From assembly GCA_902801585.1 (NCBI GenBank), contig CADCIU010000019.1:20553-84552 (forward strand): a DNA stretch of 64,000 bases, written 5' to 3'. Positions 8,998 through 16,874 of this stretch are shown here, one piece after another. The position numbers and the translations under genes were made by a program. The first letter of the stretch is position 1. The number at the start of each line of letters is the position of its first letter. The notes beneath the pieces are model-generated. The model saw nothing but the letters and a program-made list of their open reading frames with translations, did not search any database and was not told the origin of the DNA. Origin of the DNA: an uncultured Lachnospiraceae bacterium. Lineage in GTDB: Bacteria; Bacillota_A; Clostridia; Lachnospirales; Lachnospiraceae.

Positions 8998-10953
8998 TCA
9001 GTACCCTCTGTAGTTTCTGAATTTTTCTATGAAGTAATCGCCCATTCCCTCTCCGTCCTCATCCGGACGGTTGATCCTTTTGACGATCGCTTCGATCGTA
9101 TCCGTCTCAAAAAACTGCTTGGCCTCATTCGGCGATCCGAAGAACACCAGGTGACCGCAGTTATCCCGCGTATCCTTTGCCAGGACGATGATCTTGTTGA
9201 ACAGCTCCGGTGTCCGGTCAGGATAGTGGGAAATGACCATGACGATCTTCCCTTCATCCGCGATCATTCTCAAATTCTGCATCAGTCCCGAAGCCATGCT
9301 TCCGTCAAGGCCCGAATCCGGCTCGTCAAGGAAAAACAGCGACGGGTTTCCGATGTACTCCACAGCGATACTCAGTCTTTTTTTCTGGCCGCCGCTCAGT
9401 TTGCTGACCATGGACTGCTTTTCCCTCTCGAGGCCCAGGACCGACAAGGTCCTGTCGACGGCTTCTTCGTAGGCGTAGGGCGGCATTCCGGCCGCGAGTT
9501 TCATATGTGCTGCGTTGAGCAGAGTGTGATGGACCGTCTCGTTCACTCGGATCAGCTCCTGCTGGGGAACGTATCCGATCTCAAACATCATTTTCTTGTA
9601 TTCATTATAAATATCCACATTGTTGTAGACGACGCGTCCTCTCGCCGGCTCATATCCCATGACCGCGTTCATGAAGGTCGTTTTGCCGGCGCCGGATCCG
9701 CCCAGGATCAGGACCATTTCTCCGCCTTTGACTTCGAGATTGATATCCCGCAGCAGTGTCTGTTTGCGGAAGCGCCTCCACACACTTCTCTCCATAATAT
9801 TGATGGAGAGCACGGATCCCGATGCACCGCCGGGACCTGCCCAGCTGCCGGGGCCTGACCAGCCTCCCGGGCTCGCTCCGCCTCCCGGGCCGTTCCAGCT
9901 TCCCGGTCCGGACCAGCCTCCCGCGCCCACTCCTCCGGGACTGTTCCAGCCTCCCGGGCTCGCTCCTCCCGGACTGTTCCAACCGCCGGGACTGTTCCAA
10001 CCGCCGGGGCTCGCTCCGCCTCCCTGACCGCTCAGGCTTCCGGGGCCTGACCAGCCTCCCGGGCTCACTCCTCCGGGACTGTTCCAGCCTCCCGGGCTCG
10101 CTCCGCCGGGACTGTTCCAACCGCCGGGACTCGCTCCGCCTCCTTGAGCGCTCAGGCTTCCGGGGCCTGACCAGCCTCCCGGACTCACTCCGCCTCCCGG
10201 GCTGTTCCAACCGCCGGGGCCTGCTCCTCCCGGGCTGTTCCAGCCGCCCGGACCTGCTCCCTGCGGCTGTCTTTCCCTTCCGAAGCCGCCGTCCGTGTCA
10301 ATATTCTCAACCTGACAGATCAGGCTGTTTCCCGTAAACCAAAAAAGGTAGCCCGCAATGGAAATGATGTCATTCTTTTTGAGATAGGCCGGCTGTCTGA
10401 TGCGGCGTCCTTCTACATAAACGCCGTTCAGGCTGTCATGGTCAATGATCGCCCACCCCTTATTCGCATTAAAAAAAGAAGCATGCCGGCGGGAAACTGC
10501 CATGTCGTTCATGCTCAGTACTTCTTTTCGTCCGACACTCAGCTCCGCGATCTGATCATTCAGAGGGATCTCTCTCCACGAGGCGCCTTTAATATAGTCC
10601 TTGGTGTACAATATTTTGACCACGTCTACGCCGCCGTCGGATACAGACAGAATGTCTCCGCTCTTTAACAGACAGGGCTTATCCGCTTCCAGCAGTTTGC
10701 CGTTGAGATACGTCCCGTTTGTACTGCCGGTGTCGGTATACATGTAGTCCATGTAGTTTTCCATGAACTGCCCATGGCGCCTGGAGACCCTGCTGTCTTT
10801 GACGGCGATATCCGGGATCCAGTCCCCGCTGGGCCTGCCGAAAATGCGCTCTCTGTCTGCTGCGATCTCTTCTACGTGCCCGTTTGCGAATACAAACAGC
10901 TTTCCTGCGTCATTTCTGGGCTGTTTGAGCATCATTGTGTTTTCTTCCATCAT
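8998..10953 (-). CDS. FHA-FHA-ABC transporter ATPase with Pro-Gly-Trp repeat linker
   Basis: 651 aa. Two FHA domains lie at about residues 25-110 (IFGRPSG, SRVSRRHG, GSTNGTYLNG) and 125-210 (LSVGRKE, AVSRRHAS, SLNGVYVEG). Residues 231-379 are a low-complexity linker of repeated SPGGWNSPGGA/SGPGSL units. The C-terminal ABC domain has Walker A GGSGAGKTT, signature LSGGQKKR and Walker B LFFLDEPDSGLD, and resembles the ABCG/White subfamily. FHA domains bind phosphothreonine, so transporter activity or clustering is probably controlled by a Ser/Thr kinase; an atypical one is encoded 7 kb downstream on the same strand. In Rv1747, which has the same architecture, the disordered FHA linker is phosphorylated and drives clustering. 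The start is one of two adjacent ATGs. Confidence 0.93.
   Translation of the reverse strand: MMEENTMMLKQPRNDAGKLFVFANGHVEEIAADRERIFGRPSGDWIPDIAVKDSRVSRRHGQFMENYMDYMYTDTGSTNGTYLNGKLLEADKPCLLKSGDILSVSDGGVDVVKILYTKDYIKGASWREIPLNDQIAELSVGRKEVLSMNDMAVSRRHASFFNANKGWAIIDHDSLNGVYVEGRRIRQPAYLKKNDIISIAGYLFWFTGNSLICQVENIDTDGGFGRERQPQGAGPGGWNSPGGAGPGGWNSPGGGVSPGGWSGPGSLSAQGGGASPGGWNSPGGASPGGWNSPGGVSPGGWSGPGSLSGQGGGASPGGWNSPGGWNSPGGASPGGWNSPGGVGAGGWSGPGSWNGPGGGASPGGWSGPGSWAGPGGASGSVLSINIMERSVWRRFRKQTLLRDINLEVKGGEMVLILGGSGAGKTTFMNAVMGYEPARGRVVYNNVDIYNEYKKMMFEIGYVPQQELIRVNETVHHTLLNAAHMKLAAGMPPYAYEEAVDRTLSVLGLEREKQSMVSKLSGGQKKRLSIAVEYIGNPSLFFLDEPDSGLDGSMASGLMQNLRMIADEGKIVMVISHYPDRTPELFNKIIVLAKDTRDNCGHLVFFGSPNEAKQFFETDTIEAIVKRINRPDEDGEGMGDYFIEKFRNYRGY
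9815..10262. repeat. GC-rich imperfect tandem repeats encoding PGGWNS-type units
   Basis: Around 150 codons of the FHA-ABC gene consist of shuffled units whose plus-strand text repeats forms of CCGGGACTGTTCCAACCGCC and GGGCTCGCTCC. Units occur in blocks (SPGGWNSPGG and SPGGWSGPGSL), and two larger near-identical blocks indicate recent expansion. A region likely to vary in length between strains and to be error-prone in short-read assembly. Confidence 0.9.
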
Positions 10954-11161
10954 CCGTGCCTTCCAATTCTATATGATCTTCTCACCATCGAAATCCGTCT
11001 CACAGGCGGACTTCGCATGATCAGGTTTGGCATTCAAATCCCAATTCTTATTCTATTACAAATTGCTGTCATGCACCAATCTTTCCTGCACAAATTATAC
11101 CTTTGATCACTTTTTGTCCTGTAATGGAATTGTCTTCGGGCATATCCTTTCCAACAAAAGA
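10954..11161. other. Leader and probable promoter region of the FHA-ABC gene
   Basis: No gene seen. On the minus strand a TATAAT (11094-11099) could be the -10 element for the FHA-ABC/permease pair, giving a leader of about 130 bases. No convincing -35 at standard spacing. The rest is AT-rich and unexplained. Confidence 0.4.
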
Positions 11162-11191
11162 ACGCCGCCCTAAGAATTTCTTAGTGCGGCG
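11162..11191 (-). terminator. Intrinsic terminator of the flavodoxin gene
   Basis: A near-perfect stem built from ACGCCGC and GCGGCGT arms, extended by TAAG/CTTA, with a T-rich tail on the minus strand, about 50 bases after the flavodoxin stop. Confidence 0.85.
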
Positions 11192-11244
11192 TCCCCAACC
11201 CCTGATCCGAATATGAAAAAAGTAACCTGAGTTTGCGTGATCTT

Positions 11245-11667
11245 TTATGCCAGTGCAGCGCCCAATGCTTTGCAGGCCTCAGCGGCATCGTCATCAGGTT
11301 CATTGTTTGCCATCACGCAGTCCGCCGCCAGAACAGCGCCTGCATCACGGGCTTCATCTTCCCAGATGCGCATCCACTCGCCGTCGCCCCAGCCGTAAGA
11401 GCCGAAGAGCGCGATCTTCTTGCCGGAGAGTGCTTCTTTCACATCGTCCCACATCGGCTGGTACTCAGCTTCCTCAAGCTGCTCAGCGCCCATAGCCGGG
11501 CAGCCGAATGCGATCGCGTCATATTCTGCGACCATATCTTTCGTGAAATCGGAGGGGCCAAGCATGACGGCTTCTGCGCCTTTGGACTGAATGCCGTCTG
11601 CCACTGCGTTGGCCATTGCCTCTGTGTTGCCTGTTCCGCTCCAGTAAACTACTGCTACTTTGCTCAT
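11245..11667 (-). CDS. Short-chain flavodoxin
   Basis: 140 aa. The FMN-phosphate loop is WSGTGNTEAMA near the N-terminus. The GSYGWGDGEWMRIW segment is typical of clostridial flavodoxins, where the Trp stacks on the flavin. Start chosen at MSKVAVVYW, with an AAAGGAA ribosome site; the longer reading begins in the untranslated leader. A low-potential electron carrier that replaces ferredoxin under iron limitation. It follows DUF3793 and DUF2325 genes and a palindromic operator candidate, consistent with an iron-responsive set. Confidence 0.93.
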   Translation of the reverse strand: MSKVAVVYWSGTGNTEAMANAVADGIQSKGAEAVMLGPSDFTKDMVAEYDAIAFGCPAMGAEQLEEAEYQPMWDDVKEALSGKKIALFGSYGWGDGEWMRIWEDEARDAGAVLAADCVMANNEPDDDAAEACKALGAALA

Positions 11668-11790
11668 TTTTTTCTGTTTCCTTTCTTGATTTAAGATTAA
11701 CTGATAATTGAGACTCAACTTATCATTGAGACTGAATCCGAATCTGCGGCCTGTCTTTTGACCGATCTTTCTTTACACGGCCCGAATTAA

Positions 11791-11835
11791 ACGATCCAAA
11801 TTATAACGATCCAAATTATAACGATCCAAATTCAC
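11791..11835. repeat. 15-bp tandem repeat, three copies
   Basis: Unit ACGATCCAAATTATA twice, then ACGATCCAAATTCAC and a partial fourth. The array begins downstream of the DUF3793 gene and its last unit covers the stop codon of that gene. Confidence 0.88.
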
Positions 11836-12377
11836 ACGATCAGGCTTCTGAGGGATACTCCTTTTCTCCACATCCTGTTGTAGGCTTTTGTGCACTTCTC
11901 GTAGCGGGTGAAGGTCTTCTTTGCCTTTTCCACATCGCCGTAGACTTTCCAGAAGCCGAGATATTTGCAATTTTCCGCATGGTTGTCGATAAATCCGCGC
12001 ACATCTTCCGGCGGATAGCTCAGGAACAGCCCTACCTCGTGCGGAAACTCTTTCGCGCTGCGGAGCTTTGTGATCAGCTCCACTACGCAGCGGTCGGAAT
12101 CGGCACTCTCATATCCGACTTCGTGCAGGATCTTCGCCGCCTCATGACCGGAGAGGTCCTTCCTGAGGGCGTCAATCCTGTACAAATACAGGAGCACCGT
12201 CTTCTCATTGTAGCGAAGCGGGAGGACCCTGAGTCCTCTCGGCACCAGTATTTTGTTGAGCCGCCTGAGATCCCGCTTCACTTCTTCCCTGCTCTCATAG
12301 GCATAGGAAAACATATTTCCGGTCTTGAGGCCCGCCAGTGTAGGAGATCCGCATTTGATCAATAATTCATCAGACAT
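11832..12377 (-). CDS. DUF3793 family protein
   Basis: 181 aa, matching the DUF3793 family of anaerobic Firmicutes: CGSPTLAGLKTGNMF near the start, then the LRVLPLRYNEKTVLLYLYR block, the EVGLFLSYPPEDVRGFI block and KYLGFWKVYGD. Cytosolic; biochemical function unknown. In many Clostridia it neighbours flavodoxin and iron uptake genes, as here (flavodoxin follows, DUF2325 precedes by 24 bases). Its 3' end overlaps a 15-bp repeat array. Confidence 0.88.
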   Translation of the reverse strand: MSDELLIKCGSPTLAGLKTGNMFSYAYESREEVKRDLRRLNKILVPRGLRVLPLRYNEKTVLLYLYRIDALRKDLSGHEAAKILHEVGYESADSDRCVVELITKLRSAKEFPHEVGLFLSYPPEDVRGFIDNHAENCKYLGFWKVYGDVEKAKKTFTRYEKCTKAYNRMWRKGVSLRSLIV

Positions 12378-12401
12378 CCCGTTCTTCCCTCATCAATACA
12401 G

Positions 12402-12680
12402 TCAGGCATATTTTTCCAAAATACTGCGAAGCGCAGAGACGGATGCCGTCTTGGAATGCTCCACCGCCGTGCGGCATCCTTTGATCTCATTCTGCGCGTT
12501 CTTTAGGACCTTATGGGAGAGCGCTCCCGTAAAGCAGATCATCAGATCCGGTTTTCCCAGTTTGTTCTTGAGGCTCCCTGACGGCTTGATGAAGACTTTC
12601 GCCTTGCAGTTATATTCTTTACAGAGATCTTTGTACTGCCTCTCCATACATTCGTTTCCGCCCAATATAATGACGCTCAT
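12402..12680 (-). CDS. DUF2325 domain protein
   Basis: 92 aa; the domain is complete (SVIILGGNECMERQYKDL, PDLMICFTGALSHKVLK). The start is set by a textbook GGAGGTG ribosome site; in-frame codons upstream belong to the leader. DUF2325 proteins are small Rossmann-like proteins of unknown function, often near metal or redox genes. First gene of a probable operon with DUF3793 and flavodoxin. Confidence 0.88.
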   Translation of the reverse strand: MSVIILGGNECMERQYKDLCKEYNCKAKVFIKPSGSLKNKLGKPDLMICFTGALSHKVLKNAQNEIKGCRTAVEHSKTASVSALRSILEKYA

Positions 12681-12767
12681 CTGCACCTCCTGTTCTTTGC
12701 CGCATGATGTGCTCCCTGCGGTGCGCCGCGGCACAGGTGATTAGTTAGTTTCGTATAACTATGTTTT

Positions 12768-12785
12768 GGTTAATTATAACTAACC
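12768..12785. promoter_or_regulatory. Palindromic operator candidate upstream of DUF2325 operon
   Basis: GGTTAATTATAACTAACC is an 18-bp palindrome with one imperfect base pair in each half-site position. A related half-site (TTAGTTAG/ATAACTA) lies 15-25 bp away on the operon side. The GGTTA-TAACC arms resemble DtxR/IdeR-type iron boxes, but the regulator is not in the window and assignment is inference. Confidence 0.55.
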
Positions 12786-12873
12786 ACATTCCGCATCTCT
12801 ACTCCGTTCGGACAGGAAATGAACATGAGGATTCCGGGATCCGAATTTCTTAACCCCCCGATCGCAGCAAATT

Positions 12874-12882
12874 TGTTATAAT
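12874..12882 (+). promoter_or_regulatory. Extended -10 promoter of the PPK2 gene
   Basis: TGTTATAAT (TGN plus TATAAT) about 72 bases before the ATG. No good -35 at 17 bp, as is common for extended -10 promoters. Confidence 0.5.
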
Positions 12883-12954
12883 AAAAACAGTTCAGAAAGC
12901 TGATACAGCCAAGTTCATACAACACTCAACCATACAAGCGAAGGAGGCGCTGTC

Positions 12955-14436
12955 ATGTTAAAGGATTTTGTTAAGGCCGCACAGCCGGAGGAGAGCGAGT
13001 TTAAGAAAGAGCTCAAGGAGGCACAGGAAAAGCTGGCCGGTTATCAGATGCAGATCAAGGAAGCCAAGCTCCCTGTCATGGTCATCTTCGAGGGCTGGGG
13101 CGCTGCCGGAAAAGGAAGCGTGGTCTCAAGAGTGATCAAGAACATCGATCCCCGCTTCTTCAAGGTCAGGACGATCGCAACCCCCACTGCGGAGGAAAAG
13201 CGCTACCCCTTCCTTCACAGATATCTTCTGGAGATCCCCGAAGCCGGCAAGTTCACTTTCTATGACACCTATTGGATGAATGAAGTGACGACGCAGCTGA
13301 TGGAAGGCGACCTCGACGAATCCCATTACAAACAGCGCATCCGCAGTATCAACACGACAGAGCGCTCTCTCACCGACAACGGCTATCTGGTGATGAAGTT
13401 CTTCTTCCACATCAGCAAAAAAGAGCAGAAAAGGCGGCTGAACGCTCTCATGGCAGATAAGAATACGCGCTGGAGAGTGAGCCGCGACGATCTGCACGAG
13501 AACAAGCATTACAAAGAATATCTGAATGTATATGAGCAGTATCTCTCCGATACAGACCGAACGGCCGCGCCTTGGTACATCATCGACGCGAGCGACAAGA
13601 AGTGGGCTGAGCTGCAGGTCCTGCGCTTCCTCAATCAGGGAATCGACACTGCGCTCAAGAACCATGCCCTGGCCGCTCCGATCCGGCAGAATGTCTTCCG
13701 GCTCAATCCGATCCCGAAGCTGTCCGAAGTCTCTTTAGACGACAAGGTACTGACCAAAGAAGAATATGACGAGGAACTGAGCCGGCTTCAGAAAGAGCTG
13801 CGCGATCTTCACAATGTGCTCTACCGCAAGAAGATCCCGGTCATCATCGCCTACGAGGGCTGGGATGCCGCCGGCAAGGGAGGCAACATCAAGAGGATCA
13901 CCAGCGCGCTGGATCCCCGCGGCTATGAAGTCCACCCCATCGCCAGCCCGGAGCCTCATGAGAAAGCCAGACATTTCCTGTGGAGATTTTGGACGAGACT
14001 GCCCAAAGACGGACATATCGCCATTTTTGACCGCACCTGGTACGGGCGCGTCATGGTGGAGCGCCTGGAGGGCTTCTGCAGTGAGAACGACTGGCAGCGG
14101 GCCTACAATGAGATGAATGAGTTCGAGAAGGAACTGGCTGACTGGGGCGCTGTCGTGATCAAATTCTGGGTCCAGATCGATAACAAGACACAGCTCGAGC
14201 GCTTTACAGACCGCCAGAACACGCCGGAAAAGCAATGGAAGATCACGGAAGAGGACTGGAGAAACCGCGAGAAATGGGACCTTTATGAGCAAGCTGTAGA
14301 CGAAATGCTCATGAAGACCAATACATCCTTTGCTCCCTGGTACATTTTGGAATCCAACGACAAGAAATATGCCCGCATCAAGGCGCTGCGCATCGTCGTC
14401 GATTCACTGAAAAAAGCCTGCAAGGCCAAAAATTGA
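12955..14436 (+). CDS. pap: Two-domain PPK2 polyphosphate:AMP phosphotransferase
   Basis: 493 aa with two PPK2 domains in tandem, the class III-like arrangement of polyphosphate:AMP phosphotransferase, which makes ADP from AMP using polyphosphate. Each domain has a P-loop: EGWGAAGKGS near residue 45 and EGWDAAGKGG near 297. Only the C-terminal copy keeps the second catalytic motif in canonical form (FDRTWYGRVMVERL); the N-terminal copy reads YDTYWMNEVTTQ, so it is probably inactive or structural, as known for this class. Strong AAGGAGG ribosome site. Monocistronic by context. Role: nucleotide recycling from polyphosphate reserves. Confidence 0.92.
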   Translation: MLKDFVKAAQPEESEFKKELKEAQEKLAGYQMQIKEAKLPVMVIFEGWGAAGKGSVVSRVIKNIDPRFFKVRTIATPTAEEKRYPFLHRYLLEIPEAGKFTFYDTYWMNEVTTQLMEGDLDESHYKQRIRSINTTERSLTDNGYLVMKFFFHISKKEQKRRLNALMADKNTRWRVSRDDLHENKHYKEYLNVYEQYLSDTDRTAAPWYIIDASDKKWAELQVLRFLNQGIDTALKNHALAAPIRQNVFRLNPIPKLSEVSLDDKVLTKEEYDEELSRLQKELRDLHNVLYRKKIPVIIAYEGWDAAGKGGNIKRITSALDPRGYEVHPIASPEPHEKARHFLWRFWTRLPKDGHIAIFDRTWYGRVMVERLEGFCSENDWQRAYNEMNEFEKELADWGAVVIKFWVQIDNKTQLERFTDRQNTPEKQWKITEEDWRNREKWDLYEQAVDEMLMKTNTSFAPWYILESNDKKYARIKALRIVVDSLKKACKAKN

Positions 14437-14524
14437 CGGCATAAGTCATTTGCCTTATACTGGTTTTGTAAGTATACTATCGCTGCCCGTTTCCGGCGGC
14501 AGCTTTAAGCGTTAAGGAGGTATT

Positions 14525-15163
14525 ATGAAAAAGCGTTCAAAGTCAATCATGATCATGATTGCAGCTGTCGTACTCGCTGTCTCTGTTTTGACAGGATGCA
14601 GCAGCACTCCGACAGAGAAAGATGCAAAAGCATATGTCCAGGCTGTGCTCGATATGATGTGCAAAGGTGATTACGATCACTCCGTCAATATCGTAGACAT
14701 CGAGAAAGGCGAGGAAGGCAATTTCCGTGAGGAGGCAGTCGACGAAGCGATCGATTCTATGGGTATTGATTTCGATGATGAGACCAGGGCCAGATTTAAA
14801 GAGATCATGCTCAATGCATTCTCCAAGTCCAAGTATACGGTCGGCAATGCGACCAAGACAGGTGAAGGCGAATATGATGTCGAAGTCACGATCGAGCCTC
14901 TCAAGATCGGTTCCAGCGATCAGGAAGAGCTCAATAAGAGAATTTCCGCACTTGACACTTCTTCCATGACAGAGGAAGAATACACCAAACAGGTTTACGG
15001 TATTCTCCTTGATATTATGGAAGAAAGCGTAAACAATCCTGTTTACGGCGAGCCGCAGACAACGACCGTCCACTACGGACTCCTCGACGAGAAAAACAAA
15101 GTGTACGGCGTATCGGAAGAAGACGGCAACAAGCTCGGGACCATGCTGTTTTACGCCGAATAA
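14525..15163 (+). CDS. Secreted lipoprotein, DUF5105-like
   Basis: 212 aa. A lipoprotein signal peptide ends in the lipobox LTGC (acylated Cys25). The mature part is acidic and resembles small DUF5105-type lipoproteins of Firmicutes: a helical N-terminal part (YVQAVLDMMCKGDYD) followed by a beta-rich domain (VEVTIEPLKIG). AAGGAGG ribosome site. Probably a monocistron ended by the strong terminator that follows. Function unknown. Confidence 0.82.
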   Translation: MKKRSKSIMIMIAAVVLAVSVLTGCSSTPTEKDAKAYVQAVLDMMCKGDYDHSVNIVDIEKGEEGNFREEAVDEAIDSMGIDFDDETRARFKEIMLNAFSKSKYTVGNATKTGEGEYDVEVTIEPLKIGSSDQEELNKRISALDTSSMTEEEYTKQVYGILLDIMEESVNNPVYGEPQTTTVHYGLLDEKNKVYGVSEEDGNKLGTMLFYAE

Positions 15164-15215
15164 GCAAGACCTTATGAGATCAGCTCTTTCCTGAACTCAT
15201 GATCATCACAGGCTG

Positions 15216-15245
15216 AAAGAGCCGCAGCAGCTGCTGCGGCTCTTT
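15216..15245 (+). terminator. Perfect 15-bp stem intrinsic terminator
   Basis: AAAGAGCCGCAGCAG is followed immediately by its exact reverse complement and a short T-run, 50 bases after the lipoprotein stop. Symmetric, so it could also act on the opposite strand. Confidence 0.92.
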
Positions 15246-15430
15246 TATACTCTTGTCCACAAATCTTTATACCATCTTTATATCCATCTTAATAATCTTA
15301 TCCCTGTTTTATGCGTATCCCCTTAAACTAAAGCACATAATCAAGGAAATATCCGTCTGCATCTTCCGCGGCTGAGATCCGCTTGATCAGGCTTTGCCAT
15401 AACAAGAGAATACTATAAAAGGAGAATACT

Positions 15431-16762
15431 ATGCTGCGTAACGGACAGATCAAGATTTCCTCCTTTCAGATCATTATAGGCAGTTTTTTGGCCATTATAC
15501 TTACCGGTGCCTTTTTGCTCATGCTTCCTTTCTGTTCTGCTCAGGGCACGGTCACCCCTTTCAGTGACACACTGTTTACTGCCACCTCAGCCGTATGTGT
15601 GACAGGACTCGTCGTAAGAGACACGGCGACGCATTGGTCTCCCTTTGGCCAGCTCCTGATCCTGATCCTGATCCAGATCGGCGGACTGGGAACGATCACT
15701 TTGGCGACAATGGTCACCATGCTGGCAGGCAGAAAGATCAGCCTGTTTCAGCGAAGTGTTCTGCGGGATGCGGTCTCCGCCGGCCAGCTGGGCGGGATCC
15801 TGCATTTCACGCGTTTTATTCTGACGGGTACTCTGGCAGCGGAGCTTCTGGGGGCTTTATTTCTCTTCCCTGCTTTCCTTCGGGAGTTTCCGCTGTTTCA
15901 GAGTATTCTATATTCTGTCTTTCACTCCATATCGGCGTTCTGCAACGCGGGATTTGACCTTATGGGCATGAGACAGCCCTACTCCTCTCTCACATGGTAC
16001 TCCGGAAGTGTGCTGGTCAATGTGACCATCATGCTGCTGATCATCATGGGCGGCCTGGGATTCAGGACTTGGGAAGACCTGATCATTCATCGGAAGAACA
16101 CCCGCAAATGCCAGCTGCAGACCAAGCTGATCCTCCTCATGACGCTGCTGCTGATCTTCATTCCCGCGATCGCCTTTTTCTTCGCGGAATACAGCGGACT
16201 GCCGCTCAAAGAACGGATCCTCGCTTCTTTGTTCCAATCCGTGACGACAAGGACCGCAGGCTTTAACACCACAGACTTTGCCGGGTTCTCTGACTCCGGA
16301 CAGCTCCTGAGCATCATACTGATGCTGATCGGGGGCTCCCCGGGTTCCACGGCCGGCGGTATGAAGACAACGACCATCGCTATTCTGGTCCTGAATGCGC
16401 ACGGCACCTTCCGGCACAGAGACGAGGCTTCTGCTTTTTCCCGCAGGATCAGCGACCAGTCTGTCAAAATAGCGGCAACCATTTTTGCTCTCTATCTGTC
16501 CCTGTTCACTGTCGGCGCCATGATCATCAGCATTGCGGAGTCTCTTCCCCTCCTGACCTGCATGTTCGAAACCGCCTCCGCTATAGGTACGGTGGGGCTG
16601 ACGCTGGGTATTACGCCTCAGCTCGGGCTCCTGTCCCGTATGATCCTCATTTTCCTCATGTATTTCGGCAGGGTCGGCGGGCTGACGCTCATCTATGCCG
16701 CTGTTCCCTCAAGGCGCATGCGCAATCAGAGACTGCCGCTGGAAAACGTCTCTGTCGGTTAA
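15431..16762 (+). CDS. ktrB: TrkH/KtrB-type potassium transporter subunit
   Basis: 443 aa integral membrane protein with the four-fold M1-P-M2 architecture of TrkH/KtrB. Filter-loop signatures are visible: SAVCVTGL in the first repeat, ISAFCNAGFDL in the second, TRTAGFNTTDF in the third and ASAIGTVGLTLG in the fourth. Each keeps the filter glycine. KtrB-like by length and lack of TrkH's extra helices. Followed by ktrA and a K+-type two-component system, so it is the pore of a self-regulated potassium uptake operon. Confidence 0.93.
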   Translation: MLRNGQIKISSFQIIIGSFLAIILTGAFLLMLPFCSAQGTVTPFSDTLFTATSAVCVTGLVVRDTATHWSPFGQLLILILIQIGGLGTITLATMVTMLAGRKISLFQRSVLRDAVSAGQLGGILHFTRFILTGTLAAELLGALFLFPAFLREFPLFQSILYSVFHSISAFCNAGFDLMGMRQPYSSLTWYSGSVLVNVTIMLLIIMGGLGFRTWEDLIIHRKNTRKCQLQTKLILLMTLLLIFIPAIAFFFAEYSGLPLKERILASLFQSVTTRTAGFNTTDFAGFSDSGQLLSIILMLIGGSPGSTAGGMKTTTIAILVLNAHGTFRHRDEASAFSRRISDQSVKIAATIFALYLSLFTVGAMIISIAESLPLLTCMFETASAIGTVGLTLGITPQLGLLSRMILIFLMYFGRVGGLTLIYAAVPSRRMRNQRLPLENVSVG

Positions 16763-16788
16763 TCCGTAGTCTGTATCTGTTTTACAGC

Positions 16789-16833
16789 TGTTTGTATCTT
16801 TTAAATGTTTATATCTTTATAAATGTTTGTATC
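16789..16833. repeat. Tandem TGTTTRTATC repeat, about 17-bp period, three copies
   Basis: Copies begin at 16789, 16806 and 16824 in the gap between ktrB and ktrA. AT-rich; could influence expression of the downstream genes. Confidence 0.75.
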
Positions 16834-16874
16834 GTTGCGTTATTAAGATCTGATCTGACAAGGAGGCTGAACCG

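Noticed and set aside
9659..10337. Pro-rich and Arg-rich frames opposite the PGGW repeats
   Set aside because: Products of the GC-rich repeat read in other frames; the FHA-ABC frame has domains on both sides.
15260..15430. c-di-AMP (ydaO-type) riboswitch in front of ktrB
   Set aside because: I looked for the conserved ydaO core in the leader and did not find it; the region is AT-rich without a clear multi-stem fold.
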